A DNA stretch of 64,000 nucleotides from Pandoraea anhela (GCF_902459655.1 NZ_CABPSB010000015.1:62001-126000); one strand, 5' to 3'; positions 49,897-59,189 are shown, numbered from the stretch's first letter. Numbers and translations are program-made. The notes: a model not told the origin generated them from the sequence alone.

Positions 49897-50205
49897 ATGA
49901 AGCGCACCCTTATTACCTCGGCTTTGGTTTCCGCGATGCTGGCTGTGTCGGCCGGTTCGGCTTTCGCCAGCGACGCCTTCGACGGTCCCTCGGAATTCTC
50001 GTGGGTTCCCCAAACCAGCGCCCTGAGCCGTGCTCAGGTGCGTGAGGAACTGGTTCAGGCGCAACACGCCGGTCTCGTGGTGCAACACGACACCGTGTAC
50101 CCGAAGGCAGCCCCGAGCGCACAACCGGCCACGGCCAGCGCCCCGGTCTCGATCGGTTCGGTGGGTGGCCTGCAACGCGCCGGCACGACCTACTTCGGTT
50201 CGTAA
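49897..50205 (+). CDS. DUF4148 secreted protein
   Basis: A 102-residue exported protein. The signal peptide is clear (MKRTLITSALVSAMLAVSAG, cleavage after SAFA). The mature part contains LSRAQVREELVQAQHAGLV, the helix that defines DUF4148, a family almost confined to Burkholderiales and often present in many copies per genome. The function is unknown. The ATG has AGGAG upstream. A terminator with a UUCG loop follows at about 165 bases. Confidence 0.9.
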   Translation: MKRTLITSALVSAMLAVSAGSAFASDAFDGPSEFSWVPQTSALSRAQVREELVQAQHAGLVVQHDTVYPKAAPSAQPATASAPVSIGSVGGLQRAGTTYFGS

Positions 50206-50369
50206 TGTAACTCGCCGCGCCGCGCACCTCCTTTGACGAGAGGTGCGTGGCGCGGCGCGCGTTCTGCGCATAACGACGCACCGGGGTCCCGGTGCACCAG
50301 TGTGATCTCCGGTCTTCTTCGACCTAAGACTCCTGTCGCTGTGCGTAGCGGTTCGACGCACAGGACTTT

Positions 50370-50397
50370 GCCCGTCGCTTCGGCGACGGGCTTTTTT
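50370..50397 (+). terminator. Rho-independent terminator with TTCG loop after the DUF4148 gene
   Basis: Nine-base perfect arms GCCCGTCGC / GCGACGGGC closed by TTCG and followed by six T. Confidence 0.92.
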
Positions 50398-50473
50398 AGC
50401 CGGATAGACTCCGAAGGCCCCGAACGGCGTCATTTACCGACGTTCGTCACAAAGCCACCGCCCCGATCCGGTA

Positions 50474-50512
50474 CAAAAACGAAGAAGCCCGCCAAAAGCG
50501 GGCTTCTTCGTT
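50474..50512 (-). terminator. Rho-independent terminator of the dienelactone hydrolase gene
   Basis: Perfect 15-base arms (50478-50492 and 50498-50512) with a five-base loop; on the minus strand a T run (50474-50479 region) follows. It lies 47 bases after the stop codon. Confidence 0.88.
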
Positions 50513-50558
50513 ATGCGCCGCCCGAAGCGACGCGTCTGCATGGGGTTGCGACGACCGA

Positions 50559-51269
50559 TTACTTTGCGAACGACTTCGCGAGGAATTCGAGCGCGCGACC
50601 GTGGGCCAGCGCGGCCGACGGCTGATCGTACGACGCGCGCGCCCAGCAGTTGAACCCGTGGTCGGCGTTCGGATACACGAACACTTCGGTGTTCGGACGC
50701 GATTTCACCGCATCGCTCACCTGCGTGACGATATCCGGCGTGATGTGCGAATCGAGCGCCCCGTAGTGGAACTGCGTCGGCACGTTCAGATTGGCCGCTT
50801 CGTTCAGATAATTGTGAATACCGCCGCCGTAGTAAGGCACGGCGGCGTCGACATGACCGCGCGCGGCGCTCAGGTACGACAGCAGGCCGCCGAAGCAATA
50901 GCCGATGGCGGCGACCTTGGCCCCGGCGTCGAGTTTGCCGCGCAACGCCTTCACCGTCGCCTCGACGTCCTTCACGGCCTTCTCGACGTCCACCGCCTTG
51001 CGCAGTTCCAACGCGCGGCCCCAGTCGTCGCCCGCGTACCCGAGTTCCACCCGCGGGGCCGAGCGCCAGAAAATGTCAGGCGCCAGCACCACGTAACCGT
51101 CCATCGCATACTGATCCGCCACGCCGCGAATGTGTTCGTTCACGCCGAAAATTTCCTGCACCAGCACTACGCCCTGGGCATTCGTCGTGTTACCTGTCGG
51201 CGGCAATGCGAGATAGGCGTCGAAAGTGCCATCCACGGTTTCGACTTTGATCCATTGACTGTTCGACAC
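50559..51269 (-). CDS. Dienelactone hydrolase family protein
   Basis: A 236-residue alpha/beta hydrolase. The catalytic triad is visible as Cys125 (AIGYCFGGLL), Asp173 (YGALDSHI) and His204 (NADHGFNC), with the family N-terminal motif VVLVQEIFGVNEHIRGVADQ. The cysteine nucleophile marks the DLH group (carboxymethylenebutenolidase), which opens dienelactone in modified ortho-cleavage pathways; many members have other, unknown ester substrates. It stands alone with its own terminator and no catechol genes beside it, so a general housekeeping or detoxifying role is as likely as chlorocatechol breakdown. Confidence 0.92.
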   Translation of the reverse strand: MSNSQWIKVETVDGTFDAYLALPPTGNTTNAQGVVLVQEIFGVNEHIRGVADQYAMDGYVVLAPDIFWRSAPRVELGYAGDDWGRALELRKAVDVEKAVKDVEATVKALRGKLDAGAKVAAIGYCFGGLLSYLSAARGHVDAAVPYYGGGIHNYLNEAANLNVPTQFHYGALDSHITPDIVTQVSDAVKSRPNTEVFVYPNADHGFNCWARASYDQPSAALAHGRALEFLAKSFAK

Positions 51270-51625
51270 GGAAGTTGCTCCATCAAAAAGGGGGGAAATG
51301 CCTGCGCCCTGACATCACGTCATGCCCTGCGGATTGGAGCGAGGACCGCCCTGCAAGGCCGGACGCAGTGAAACCGAACCAGTATAGGGATTTTTCCCTC
51401 CGCGCACAGTCGTCGAAGACGCCCGCCGGATAAGGCGCTACAGGGGCGCGACAGCGCACCGCATGGCAAACACGTCCGGATCGCCCGGGAATTCGTCGGG
51501 TGTCGCGCCTCACGTCCTTCGCATTGTTTCGACGATCGAACCCGCTTGCGATCGTTGCAGCAGAATGGATCGACGGCGACGCGGCCGTCTGCGCCCGCAT
51601 CTGCAAAACCAATTTGCAAAATCAA
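51270..51625. other. Intergenic region, no gene seen
   Basis: A 356-base gap between two minus-strand genes. Overlapping short frames here lack binding sites or recognisable sequence. The part next to the hydrolase start (51270-51300) presumably holds its promoter; no clear -35/-10 pair stands out. Confidence 0.5.
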
Positions 51626-52093
51626 TTACGCAGCGAGCGCAGACTCCAGCAGTTTCACCACGCCGCCGAAACCGGCGACCTGCGCCGAATCGATGCCGTA
51701 CAGCGCGCTGAGCGATGGCCCGGGATTGAGGAAGTCCACGCGCACGTCGTCGGCAGATGCTGCCCACACCATCACCTTCAACGGCAGTTCGAGACCGGCA
51801 TGCGGATTCGCGTTCATGACCGGCGTGCCGCCCTTCGGGTTGCCGAAGAGCACCAGTCGTGTCGGGCGCAGGGACGTTCCCGCCGAGGCGGCCGCTGCGC
51901 TCTGATCGATGTCCGCGAAGATCGTCATGCCATGCTGCCTGAGCGCGTCGATCACTCGCGTGAGTGTGGCGTAGAAATCCACCGGGCTTCGCAACGACGT
52001 GACGGTAGCGGGACGCGCGAACTCGGTGCGTTGGGACGTCGGTTCGGGCTTCGGTTCAGGCATCGGGCGCGTTTGGCTTGCATCGGTTGTCAT
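51626..52093 (-). CDS. DUF302 domain protein
   Basis: A 155-residue protein. After a Pro/Glu/Thr-rich first 30 residues, residues about 35-150 form the DUF302 fold (SPVDFYATLTRVIDALRQHG, MTIFADIDQSAAAASAG, TRLVLFGNPKGGTPVMNANP, ELPLKVMVWAA). The family is small, widespread and of unknown function; the fold is a two-layer sandwich that may bind a small ligand. There is no signal peptide. The ATG at 52093 has AAGGAGCCTCC immediately upstream; the longer open frame is not supported. Confidence 0.88.
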   Translation of the reverse strand: MTTDASQTRPMPEPKPEPTSQRTEFARPATVTSLRSPVDFYATLTRVIDALRQHGMTIFADIDQSAAAASAGTSLRPTRLVLFGNPKGGTPVMNANPHAGLELPLKVMVWAASADDVRVDFLNPGPSLSALYGIDSAQVAGFGGVVKLLESALAA

Positions 52094-52426
52094 GGAGGCT
52101 CCTTGAACGCGGCGGCAGCACCGACACGAAGACGCGATGCCGCCTAAGCTGCGCCCGGATCGTGCCCGGATCGCACCCATGCACGGGTGCGGCAGTCCCG
52201 TCAGTGTACCGCTGCCTGCGACCGCTGTTGTCGCGATTCGGCCGCGCGCCCTCGACACCGCTGCCACCCCTTTTCCTCGATCCCTCCACACCTTTCACGC
52301 CTTTCACGCCTTTCGCGCCTTTCACGCCTTACAAGCCGTTACCGCCTCCCTGACGCCGATTCGTTGCGCGTTACGCTTGGCCCCGTCGTTCGATACTTCA
52401 GCGAACGCATTTGCTACGGAGTCCAT
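52094..52426. other. Intergenic region between divergent genes
   Basis: A 333-base gap holding a 9-base tandem repeat (see next entry) and presumably the promoters of the DUF302 gene and of the exported protein gene. No gene is supported. Confidence 0.5.
52291..52335 (+). repeat. Tandem 9-base repeat CCTTTCACG
   Basis: Four to five units in tandem (52291, 52300, 52309 with one change, 52318, and a degenerate fifth at 52327). The copy number could vary by slippage. It lies 92 bases before the exported protein start. Confidence 0.85.
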
Positions 52427-52939
52427 ATGATTAAGTTTTCCATGCGCCGTGCCGCGGGCGCACTTTCCCTGACGCTCGCGCTCACGGCCCTTGGCGCCGC
52501 AGGCATGAACGCGCGCGCCGCGACCGCCGACACGCTGCCGCCCGCGCGCGTGCAATGCGCAGTGCAAACTGCGGAGCTGCGCAGTACCGGCGAGCTGCCG
52601 CCCCCGCCGCCGGACGCCGGTCCGCACGGTCCGGGGCCGCTGGGCCCATTGAGTCCGATGATCCCCGGCGGCCCCGGTTTCGCCACCGCACGCACTGTCG
52701 AGGCAATTGCACATCTGTACCGCGTGGGGGGGCATCCGGAGAAAGTCCTGCCGTTCTACCGCGAGACGCTCACGCAGGCGCGCGATCCGATCCTGCGCCG
52801 CCATCTGCGCGAGGCCATCGCGCGCGAGACGCTTCAGCCTGCCGAGCCTGCCGATACGACGGCGGCCATCGCAACGCTGCGTGCGCAACTGAACGAGGAT
52901 CTCGCGGCGTCGCCCACGTCCGACGCCCAACGTCGTTAA
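52427..52939 (+). CDS. Hypothetical exported protein with proline/glycine-rich segment
   Basis: A 170-residue protein I do not recognise. It has a clean signal peptide (about 1-30, MRRAAGALSLTLALTALGAA ending ARA). The mature part has a Pro/Gly-rich stretch (about 57-85, ELPPPPPDAGPHGPGPLGPL), then a helical region (about 92-165) with VEAIAHLYRVGGHPEKVLPF and LRRHLREAIARETLQ that resembles a single tetratricopeptide-like helix pair. One cysteine is seen in the mature N-terminus. The ATG at 52427 has ACGGAG upstream. It is convergent with the autotransporter gene, whose stop lies 48 bases away. Confidence 0.78.
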   Translation: MIKFSMRRAAGALSLTLALTALGAAGMNARAATADTLPPARVQCAVQTAELRSTGELPPPPPDAGPHGPGPLGPLSPMIPGGPGFATARTVEAIAHLYRVGGHPEKVLPFYRETLTQARDPILRRHLREAIARETLQPAEPADTTAAIATLRAQLNEDLAASPTSDAQRR

Positions 52940-52987
52940 GCGTGATCCGGCGTCGACACCGGTCCGGATGCCGACGCCCGCCTCCCA

Positions 52988-55900
52988 TCAGAAGAGATAT
53001 TTCGCACCGACATTGACAAGCACACCGCGCATACCGGCGGTGCCGAAGCTCTTCTGATACGACACCCGGCCATACAGCGAGAAGTTGTCGGATTGTGCGC
53101 TGTTCACACCGAGCGAGAACAACATCGAATCGCCGTATTTCCCCGTCTGGAACAGGGACTCGCCGACTTGCACTCCGGTCCCGCCGACGAACGCATGGAT
53201 GACATCGACTCCGAAATACGGCGTCACGCGCCCGGTGTCGATCTCGAAGGGCCGTGTCAGTCGCACCCCCAGCCGTCCCGTGACCTGATTCTGCGCACCG
53301 ATGTTCACGACGAGTCCGTCGCCGTCGGTCATATTGCCGAAGGCAAGATGCTGGCCGATGAATTGCATTTGCGGTTCCAGATGCATCCCGTACGGCAGCG
53401 CCAGCGGGAACCCGCCTTCGATGGACGCCGCGTAGCTGTTGCCGCGCATCGGCGCCACTTCGCCGCGGGCGTCGGTCGTGGTGCGACCGTTGAACCAGCC
53501 GACCGACACGATACCGTCCACATACCAGCCCTTCTGACTCTGGTACGTGCCGTAGCCATAGAGACGGTAAGTGCTGGCGCGCGTGGAACTCGGCCCGTCG
53601 ATGGCGTTCGGCTCGTAATGCAGCCAGCCCATCGATCCGGCGGCGCCGAAGCGCCATGTGCCGTCCTCGGTGAAGTGCTTGAGCAGGTTGCCACCGACCT
53701 GAATCGCCCCGTAGTCGGCGTTCATGTCGTAGCCGTACGTCTGAAAGCTCTGATTCGAGCGGTATTTGAAGCCACCGCCGTAACCGCGCATGAACATCTC
53801 ACCGGGGCCGCGATCCCGTCCGAGTTCACGATCGTCGCGCACTTCGCCCAGACGTCGATGCAGGGAATCCATATCGACCCAGCCCGCTTGCAGGAACGCT
53901 GCCGGCGCACTCAGATAGGACGCGACCTGCGGCGCAACTTCACGACGTGCGTCGGGCGGGACCGGCGCTTCGATCTCGCCGCCGGGCGTGCCCGGCTCCT
54001 CCGGATCAACCGGGCCTTCAGGCGACACATAGGCGCTTTGCAGCCGGTAATCCCAGTACCCCGCACCGGTGCTCACGAGGTTCTGCGCAGCATCGGCCGT
54101 GCCGTGCACCGACCCCGGCCCGTAGGCGTACAACCGGTACTCGTACGGTGAGTTCGGCGCCACGACGTATCCGCCGGCGAGCCGGAAAGCGTCGAACGTG
54201 GACGCGCCCGCTACCTGCACCACCGAGATCCCTTCGTCATTGGTAATCACGCCACTGGGCGACGTCAGCCGGCCGGGACTGCCCGACGTCGGCTTGATTT
54301 GCAGCACCGTACTGCCGCTCGCCCCGCCCTGAATCAGCAGACGATCGCTGTATTGATTCGACAGCGCGCCGCCTTCGTTCAGATACGTGTTGAGCGCCAC
54401 CGTGCCGCCATTGCCCACATAGTTGTTGCCGATCGTCACGTTGCGATACGACCCCTGACTGGTTGGCGCGGCGGTGAGCAACGATGTCACCGGGAAGTCG
54501 AGCAGGCTGTTCGTATTGTTCAACTCGGTGACGTTGGAGGTCGCCGTCACATGCCAGACACTGTTGTTGCTCAGATTGACGACGGATGTGCTGTTGGCAT
54601 CCGTATAAATACGGCCGGTCAGCGTCGAATGGCTGGCGTCGAGATTCAGGTTCGCACCGATTCCCGAGCGCGTCGTCGCGTTGATCGCGCCACCGCCGCC
54701 GTTGAGTGCGGAATTCGCGAGATTGACGTTCGCGATCCCGCCGTACCCCCATAACGCGACGCCGCTGTCCGACGTGACGGTCGTGTCCTGCAACGTCATG
54801 TTGTACCCCCCGGCGCGCACCGGGGCGATGTGCGCCCCCGGCAGCGGTCCGGCCGCAAGGGCGACGAGGTCGCTGCCGAGGTCGGTCGGGGCGGCAGGCA
54901 CCGGTGTGACGATGGCAAGCGGCGGCGGCGGATCGCTCGACGACAGCAGCGGCGTCGTCGCGGGCAAGGTCGGCAGGCCCGGCGTAGGGGCCGATACCGT
55001 CACGCCGGTGATGGTCTGTGGCGCATCGAACACGATCGCCGCAGTGCCTGCCCCCGAGGCCCGGATCGATGCGCCGGTCGCGTTGAAGAGACCGCCGTTC
55101 TGAATCCGCACCGCGTAGGCATTGGTGCCGGTCGTCGTTATCGAGGTGCCGGCGCCCGTCGCGCTGCTGCGCAATAGGTTCACCGTACCGGCGTTGGCGT
55201 AAATGCCATAGGTACTCGCCTGATCCGTCGTGATCGAGCCGCCCGCGAAATTCGTCGTGCTGCCGGTCCATCCGTAGATGCCGTGAGCTTGCGTACCATG
55301 CGTCGCGATGGCGAAGTCGGACAGGTTCACCGTTGCCGCCCCGCTCCCCGAGAGCAGACCGTACGCCGTCTGTCCTTGCGTGGTAATCGAGCCGCCGTTG
55401 AGCGTAGCTGTCGTGCTCCCGGAGATCCACATGCCGTAGGCCGACGTCCCGGACGTATTGATCGCAATCTGCGAACCGGTCACGGTCGACGTGCCGTTCA
55501 CCAGCAAACCGTAGGTGGCGTTCTGCGTGGTCGACAGACGCAACCGGTTGAGGTTGCCGAAGGCCGTGCCGATGCGCACCGCGTGACTGCCCGCACCGGT
55601 GGTGCTGACCGTGACGGTGCCCGCCGTGCCGGGATCGGTATTCGTATTGAGCGTGCCTCCGGACTCGGCATTCAATCCGAGATTGCCGTTCACGCCGGTG
55701 GTGATCGTCGAATCGCCGTTGAGGGTCGCGACGGAGCCGTTATAGACCAGCACGCCGCCAGCACCCGAGACCTTCGTGCCGTTGGCCGCGATCGACGAAT
55801 TCGTCAGCGTGATGTTGCTGCCGCCCCATGAGCGCACGCCCCAACTGTCCTGACCGTTGACGGTGATCGACGTGTCGCGGAGGTTGATCGTCGATGTCGC

Positions 55901-56434
55901 GCCGTAAGGCCGCATGCCGTCGGCCGTCGTGCCGTTCGTGACGATGGTCACGTTGGCGCCGGTCAGCAACGAATTGCCGGCAGACGATTCCGGCATGTAG
56001 ACGCCTTGCACCGACGTGCCGTTTCCCGTGAGCAGCACGCCCGCGGCACTCGCCACGATGTTCACCGTGCCGTTGGCGATATAGAGGGCGTCGTTGGGGG
56101 CGCCGGCGCGAAAGTCCGACGTCACCGACACCTGTCCCGGGATGCCGAGATTCGGGTTGATCGTGACGTTGGCGCCCCGAAACACCGCGATTCCCGCACC
56201 ACCGAGTTGGGGTGGGTAGGGCGGCACCGGGTGGATGGTGACACTGCCCTGAATCTCGCCCACGGGAACGACGCTGCCGTCGTAATACTGTTCGTAAGGG
56301 AGTACGGTGCCCGACGTGATGACGGGCAACGGGTAGGTCTGCGCCCGGGCTGCACCGATGGACACAAACACCAGAGCGACCGCCATCGCGAGAGGACGAC
56401 GACGCGGCATACGTTCGCGCATTGCATGGGTCAC
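52988..56434 (-). CDS. Autotransporter (type Va) with pectin-lyase-like passenger
   Basis: A 1148-residue protein. After a basic region and signal peptide (about 1-31, LAMAVALVFVSIGAARA), the passenger (about 32-840) is a beta-helix made of short repeats around GSITTQGQTAYGL and TSAYGMWISGSTTATLNGG, rich in Thr, Ser, Gly and Asn. A proline-rich segment (about 490-525) interrupts it. A linker with EEPGTPGGEIEAPVPPDARR precedes the C-terminal barrel (last ~270 residues), which ends KYLF, the outer-membrane signal. I choose GTG at 56434, because AAGGAG lies five bases upstream; an ATG at 56422 and longer frames are possible. Such proteins are adhesins or surface enzymes; no catalytic motif is seen. 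Confidence 0.92.
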   Translation of the reverse strand: MTHAMRERMPRRRPLAMAVALVFVSIGAARAQTYPLPVITSGTVLPYEQYYDGSVVPVGEIQGSVTIHPVPPYPPQLGGAGIAVFRGANVTINPNLGIPGQVSVTSDFRAGAPNDALYIANGTVNIVASAAGVLLTGNGTSVQGVYMPESSAGNSLLTGANVTIVTNGTTADGMRPYGATSTINLRDTSITVNGQDSWGVRSWGGSNITLTNSSIAANGTKVSGAGGVLVYNGSVATLNGDSTITTGVNGNLGLNAESGGTLNTNTDPGTAGTVTVSTTGAGSHAVRIGTAFGNLNRLRLSTTQNATYGLLVNGTSTVTGSQIAINTSGTSAYGMWISGSTTATLNGGSITTQGQTAYGLLSGSGAATVNLSDFAIATHGTQAHGIYGWTGSTTNFAGGSITTDQASTYGIYANAGTVNLLRSSATGAGTSITTTGTNAYAVRIQNGGLFNATGASIRASGAGTAAIVFDAPQTITGVTVSAPTPGLPTLPATTPLLSSSDPPPPLAIVTPVPAAPTDLGSDLVALAAGPLPGAHIAPVRAGGYNMTLQDTTVTSDSGVALWGYGGIANVNLANSALNGGGGAINATTRSGIGANLNLDASHSTLTGRIYTDANSTSVVNLSNNSVWHVTATSNVTELNNTNSLLDFPVTSLLTAAPTSQGSYRNVTIGNNYVGNGGTVALNTYLNEGGALSNQYSDRLLIQGGASGSTVLQIKPTSGSPGRLTSPSGVITNDEGISVVQVAGASTFDAFRLAGGYVVAPNSPYEYRLYAYGPGSVHGTADAAQNLVSTGAGYWDYRLQSAYVSPEGPVDPEEPGTPGGEIEAPVPPDARREVAPQVASYLSAPAAFLQAGWVDMDSLHRRLGEVRDDRELGRDRGPGEMFMRGYGGGFKYRSNQSFQTYGYDMNADYGAIQVGGNLLKHFTEDGTWRFGAAGSMGWLHYEPNAIDGPSSTRASTYRLYGYGTYQSQKGWYVDGIVSVGWFNGRTTTDARGEVAPMRGNSYAASIEGGFPLALPYGMHLEPQMQFIGQHLAFGNMTDGDGLVVNIGAQNQVTGRLGVRLTRPFEIDTGRVTPYFGVDVIHAFVGGTGVQVGESLFQTGKYGDSMLFSLGVNSAQSDNFSLYGRVSYQKSFGTAGMRGVLVNVGAKYLF

Positions 56435-56730
56435 TTTAACTCCTTGGGGGATGGAGACAAGCAGACACATCGGAGGCAATACTCAATAGTACGAATCAAT
56501 ACACGCAGACAAGCGTCGCGTCATTGGCATCTTCGTTGGCAAACACTAAACCAATCGCACGGAAAACTACAGTGTGGCGGCACCTCGAAATGCCGTCATC
56601 GCATCGCTTATCGTGAATCGGTCATTTATATTTTCGTTTCGGCGTACTTATCGTAATTTTAATTACCGAACTGTTGCTTTCTCGCTGCGACGTCGCACCG
56701 AACCGCGCGATCTCCGGCACGCCGCGCACG

Positions 56731-57663
56731 CTATTCCCGCGAAACCTTCATGATCGTCTCGTTCCACTGCGGCAGCCACGTCAGCAGAAATTCCGCGAAG
56801 CCTTGCGCCGCAGGCGATGCGGCGCGAGACATTGGACGATACACACAGACCTGACGAATCGTCTCCGGCGCGATCACCCGACGCATCACCAGCCCGAACG
56901 ATGGCGCAAGCGCCGCCACATACCCTGGCGTCAGCGTGGCCGCCAGCCCCTGCGAGGCGATGCCGAGCGCCGTCGTCACGTTGTCTACGACATCGATGGA
57001 GGTAATGCGCGCGTCCGGGGGCGCCGACAAACGCATTTGCGCGACGCTGCGCTCGTGATCGCGCCCGGCGGCAACGAGCGGCGTGTCGCGCAGGTCGGTC
57101 CATCGCACCCGGCGACGTCGGGCGAGCGGGTGCGCCGGCGCGCACCACAACACCCACGGACTGTCGAACGCCGGGGCCCCGGTCACATGCACGCCCGTCG
57201 CGCGATTGGGGCCGATGGCGATGTCGATATCCCCGTTGGTCACGTGATCGATGAGTGCATCGACCGGCGTATCGACGACCCGCACCACCACTTTCGGACG
57301 CGACGCCGTGTACTCGCGAATCGCCGCCGGCAACGCCATGCTCGCCAGCACCAGCGGCGCGCCCACACGCACGATGCCGGCGGCGCGATTGCGCAGGTCG
57401 TCGGCCGTTTTCTCGGCGGCCTGCACGTGCCGCAGCACCGACTCCGCCGACGCCAGAAAATCGCGTCCCGCACTCGAGAGCGCAACACGCCGCGTGGTGC
57501 GGTCGAAGATGCGAAAGCCGATCACCGACTCAAGCTCGGCGACCAACTGACTTACGGCGGACGAGGTGAGTCCCAGACGATTGCCCGCTTCGGCAAAGCT
57601 GTGCAATTCGGCGATGGCGACCAGGGCTTCGAACTGGCGCAGCGTGACACGGGTCAGGGGCAT
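56731..57663 (-). CDS. LysR-family transcriptional regulator
   Basis: A 310-residue regulator. The N-terminal winged helix (about 8-66) reads LRQFEALVAIAELHSFAEAG and LGLTSSAVSQLVAELESVIG, the LysR signature. The C-terminal part (about 95-300) is the periplasmic-binding-like effector domain. It is divergently transcribed from the aromatic aminotransferase gene across 161 bases, the usual arrangement for a LysR protein and its target. Two AATCGATT copies lie in that gap. The effector is unknown; an aromatic or 2-oxo acid would fit the neighbours. Confidence 0.95.
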   Translation of the reverse strand: MPLTRVTLRQFEALVAIAELHSFAEAGNRLGLTSSAVSQLVAELESVIGFRIFDRTTRRVALSSAGRDFLASAESVLRHVQAAEKTADDLRNRAAGIVRVGAPLVLASMALPAAIREYTASRPKVVVRVVDTPVDALIDHVTNGDIDIAIGPNRATGVHVTGAPAFDSPWVLWCAPAHPLARRRRVRWTDLRDTPLVAAGRDHERSVAQMRLSAPPDARITSIDVVDNVTTALGIASQGLAATLTPGYVAALAPSFGLVMRRVIAPETIRQVCVYRPMSRAASPAAQGFAEFLLTWLPQWNETIMKVSRE

Positions 57664-57702
57664 GAGGTTTCGATTATCAAGTTTCGCTTACGAATGGACC
57701 AG

Positions 57703-57746
57703 AATCGATTGATTGTTCCGCAAAGGGGCGTCGCCCACAATCGATT
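57703..57746. promoter_or_regulatory. Paired AATCGATT palindromes in the LysR / aminotransferase gap
   Basis: Identical eight-base palindromes at 57703-57710 and 57739-57746, with centres 36 bases apart, lie between the divergent genes. The spacing would suit the recognition and activation half of a LysR site set. Confidence 0.45.
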
Positions 57747-57824
57747 TTCAAAATTCCCCAAGGCATTGTCCGACGGACCTTACCTGCTGAGTTCATCCAG
57801 CATCGAGACGGAGCGAGATCCCCC

Positions 57825-59033
57825 ATGTTTTCCCACGTCGACGCCTATCCCGGCGATCCCATTCTCAGCCTGAACGAAGCCTTCGGCCACGACCCGCGCC
57901 AGCACAAGGTGAATCTGTCGATCGGCATCTATTTCGACGACGACGGTCGTCTGCCGGTCATGCAGGCCGTGCGCGAGGCGGAATCGGCCATGCTCGCGGA
58001 CATCGGGCCCCGGCCCTATCTGCCGATGGCGGGCTCGCCGGCGTATCGGGACGCGGTGCAGGCACTCGTGTTCGGCGAGGACAGCGCCGCTCGTCGCGAA
58101 CGGCGCATCGCGACCTTGCAGACCCTGGGCGGCGGCGGCGCATTGCGGGTGGGCGCCGACTTCCTCAAGCGCTACTTTCCGCACAGCACCCTCTGGATCA
58201 GCGATCCGAGCTGGGACAACCATCGGGTGGTCTTCGAGGGCGCGGGCTTCGCCGTGCAGTCTTATACGTACTACGACGACACCACGGGCGGTCTGCGCTT
58301 CGACGCCATGATGGACACCCTCGGCGCGTTGCCGCCGCACAGCATCGTGCTGCTGCACGCGTGTTGCCATAACCCGACCGGCGTCGATCTGTCTCCGGCG
58401 CAATGGCAGGCGCTGGTACCGGTGCTGCGCGAGCGCGGCCTGATCGCGTTCGTCGACATGGCCTATCAGGGCTTCGGCGACGGGCTCGATGCCGACGCCT
58501 TCGCCGTACGCGCGCTGACGGACGCCGGCGTGCCGACCGTCGTCGCCAATTCGTTCTCGAAGAACTTCTCGCTGTACGGCGAGCGCTGCGGCGCGTTGTC
58601 CGTGGTTTGTTCGACGGCGGACGAAGCGTCACGCGTGTTCGGTCAACTGACGGGCACGGTCCGGGCGAACTACAGCAATCCGCCCACGCATGGCGCACGG
58701 CTCGTCGCACAAGTGCTGACGACACCGTCGTTGCGGCGCGCATGGGAGGTCGAACTCGACAGCATGCGCACCCGCATCGCCACGATGCGCTCGCAGATTC
58801 ACACGCGCCTCGCCCCCCATATGAGCGGCGAGACGCTGTCGCGTTACCTGTCGCGTTACGTCGCGCAGCGCGGCATGTTCACCTACACGGGGTTATCGGC
58901 GGCTCAGGCGGACACCTTGCGTGAGACGCACGGCGTCTACCTGCTTCGCTCCGGACGCATGTGCGTGGCCGGACTCAATACGCGCAACGTCGACACCGTG
59001 GCGCAGGCCATCGCAAGTGTGCTGACGCAGTGA
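57825..59033 (+). CDS. Aromatic amino acid / aspartate family aminotransferase
   Basis: A 402-residue class I PLP aminotransferase of the TyrB/AspC subgroup. Lys246 in NSFSKNFSLYGERCG carries PLP; other family marks are CCHNPTGVDLS (180-190), DMAYQGFGDG (about 211-220, with the PLP-contacting Asp and Tyr) and SNPPTHGARL. It exchanges amino groups between tyrosine, phenylalanine or aspartate and 2-oxoglutarate in the cytosol. It is divergent from the LysR gene, which probably controls it, and followed by a transporter gene on the same strand. Which amino acid it prefers is not readable here. Confidence 0.92.
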   Translation: MFSHVDAYPGDPILSLNEAFGHDPRQHKVNLSIGIYFDDDGRLPVMQAVREAESAMLADIGPRPYLPMAGSPAYRDAVQALVFGEDSAARRERRIATLQTLGGGGALRVGADFLKRYFPHSTLWISDPSWDNHRVVFEGAGFAVQSYTYYDDTTGGLRFDAMMDTLGALPPHSIVLLHACCHNPTGVDLSPAQWQALVPVLRERGLIAFVDMAYQGFGDGLDADAFAVRALTDAGVPTVVANSFSKNFSLYGERCGALSVVCSTADEASRVFGQLTGTVRANYSNPPTHGARLVAQVLTTPSLRRAWEVELDSMRTRIATMRSQIHTRLAPHMSGETLSRYLSRYVAQRGMFTYTGLSAAQADTLRETHGVYLLRSGRMCVAGLNTRNVDTVAQAIASVLTQ

Positions 59034-59086
59034 TCCACCGCGCAACGCACGCCGTGCACGCCCGCCACAAGCGCGCATCCAGGACG

Positions 59087-59123
59087 CAAGCGTGTGCCGT
59101 GGCATGACCACGGCACACGCTTG
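59087..59123. repeat. Perfect 16-base inverted repeat
   Basis: Arms CAAGCGTGTGCCGTGG and CCACGGCACACGCTTG with loop CATGA, between the aminotransferase stop (59033) and the transporter start (59190). There is no T run, so it is either a stable RNA hairpin or an operator. Confidence 0.85.
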
Positions 59124-59189
59124 GCATAGCCGCACCTCACCTAACCTCACATCACAAAAAGCTCGTCAAAAAACAAGACAGGAGACAAC

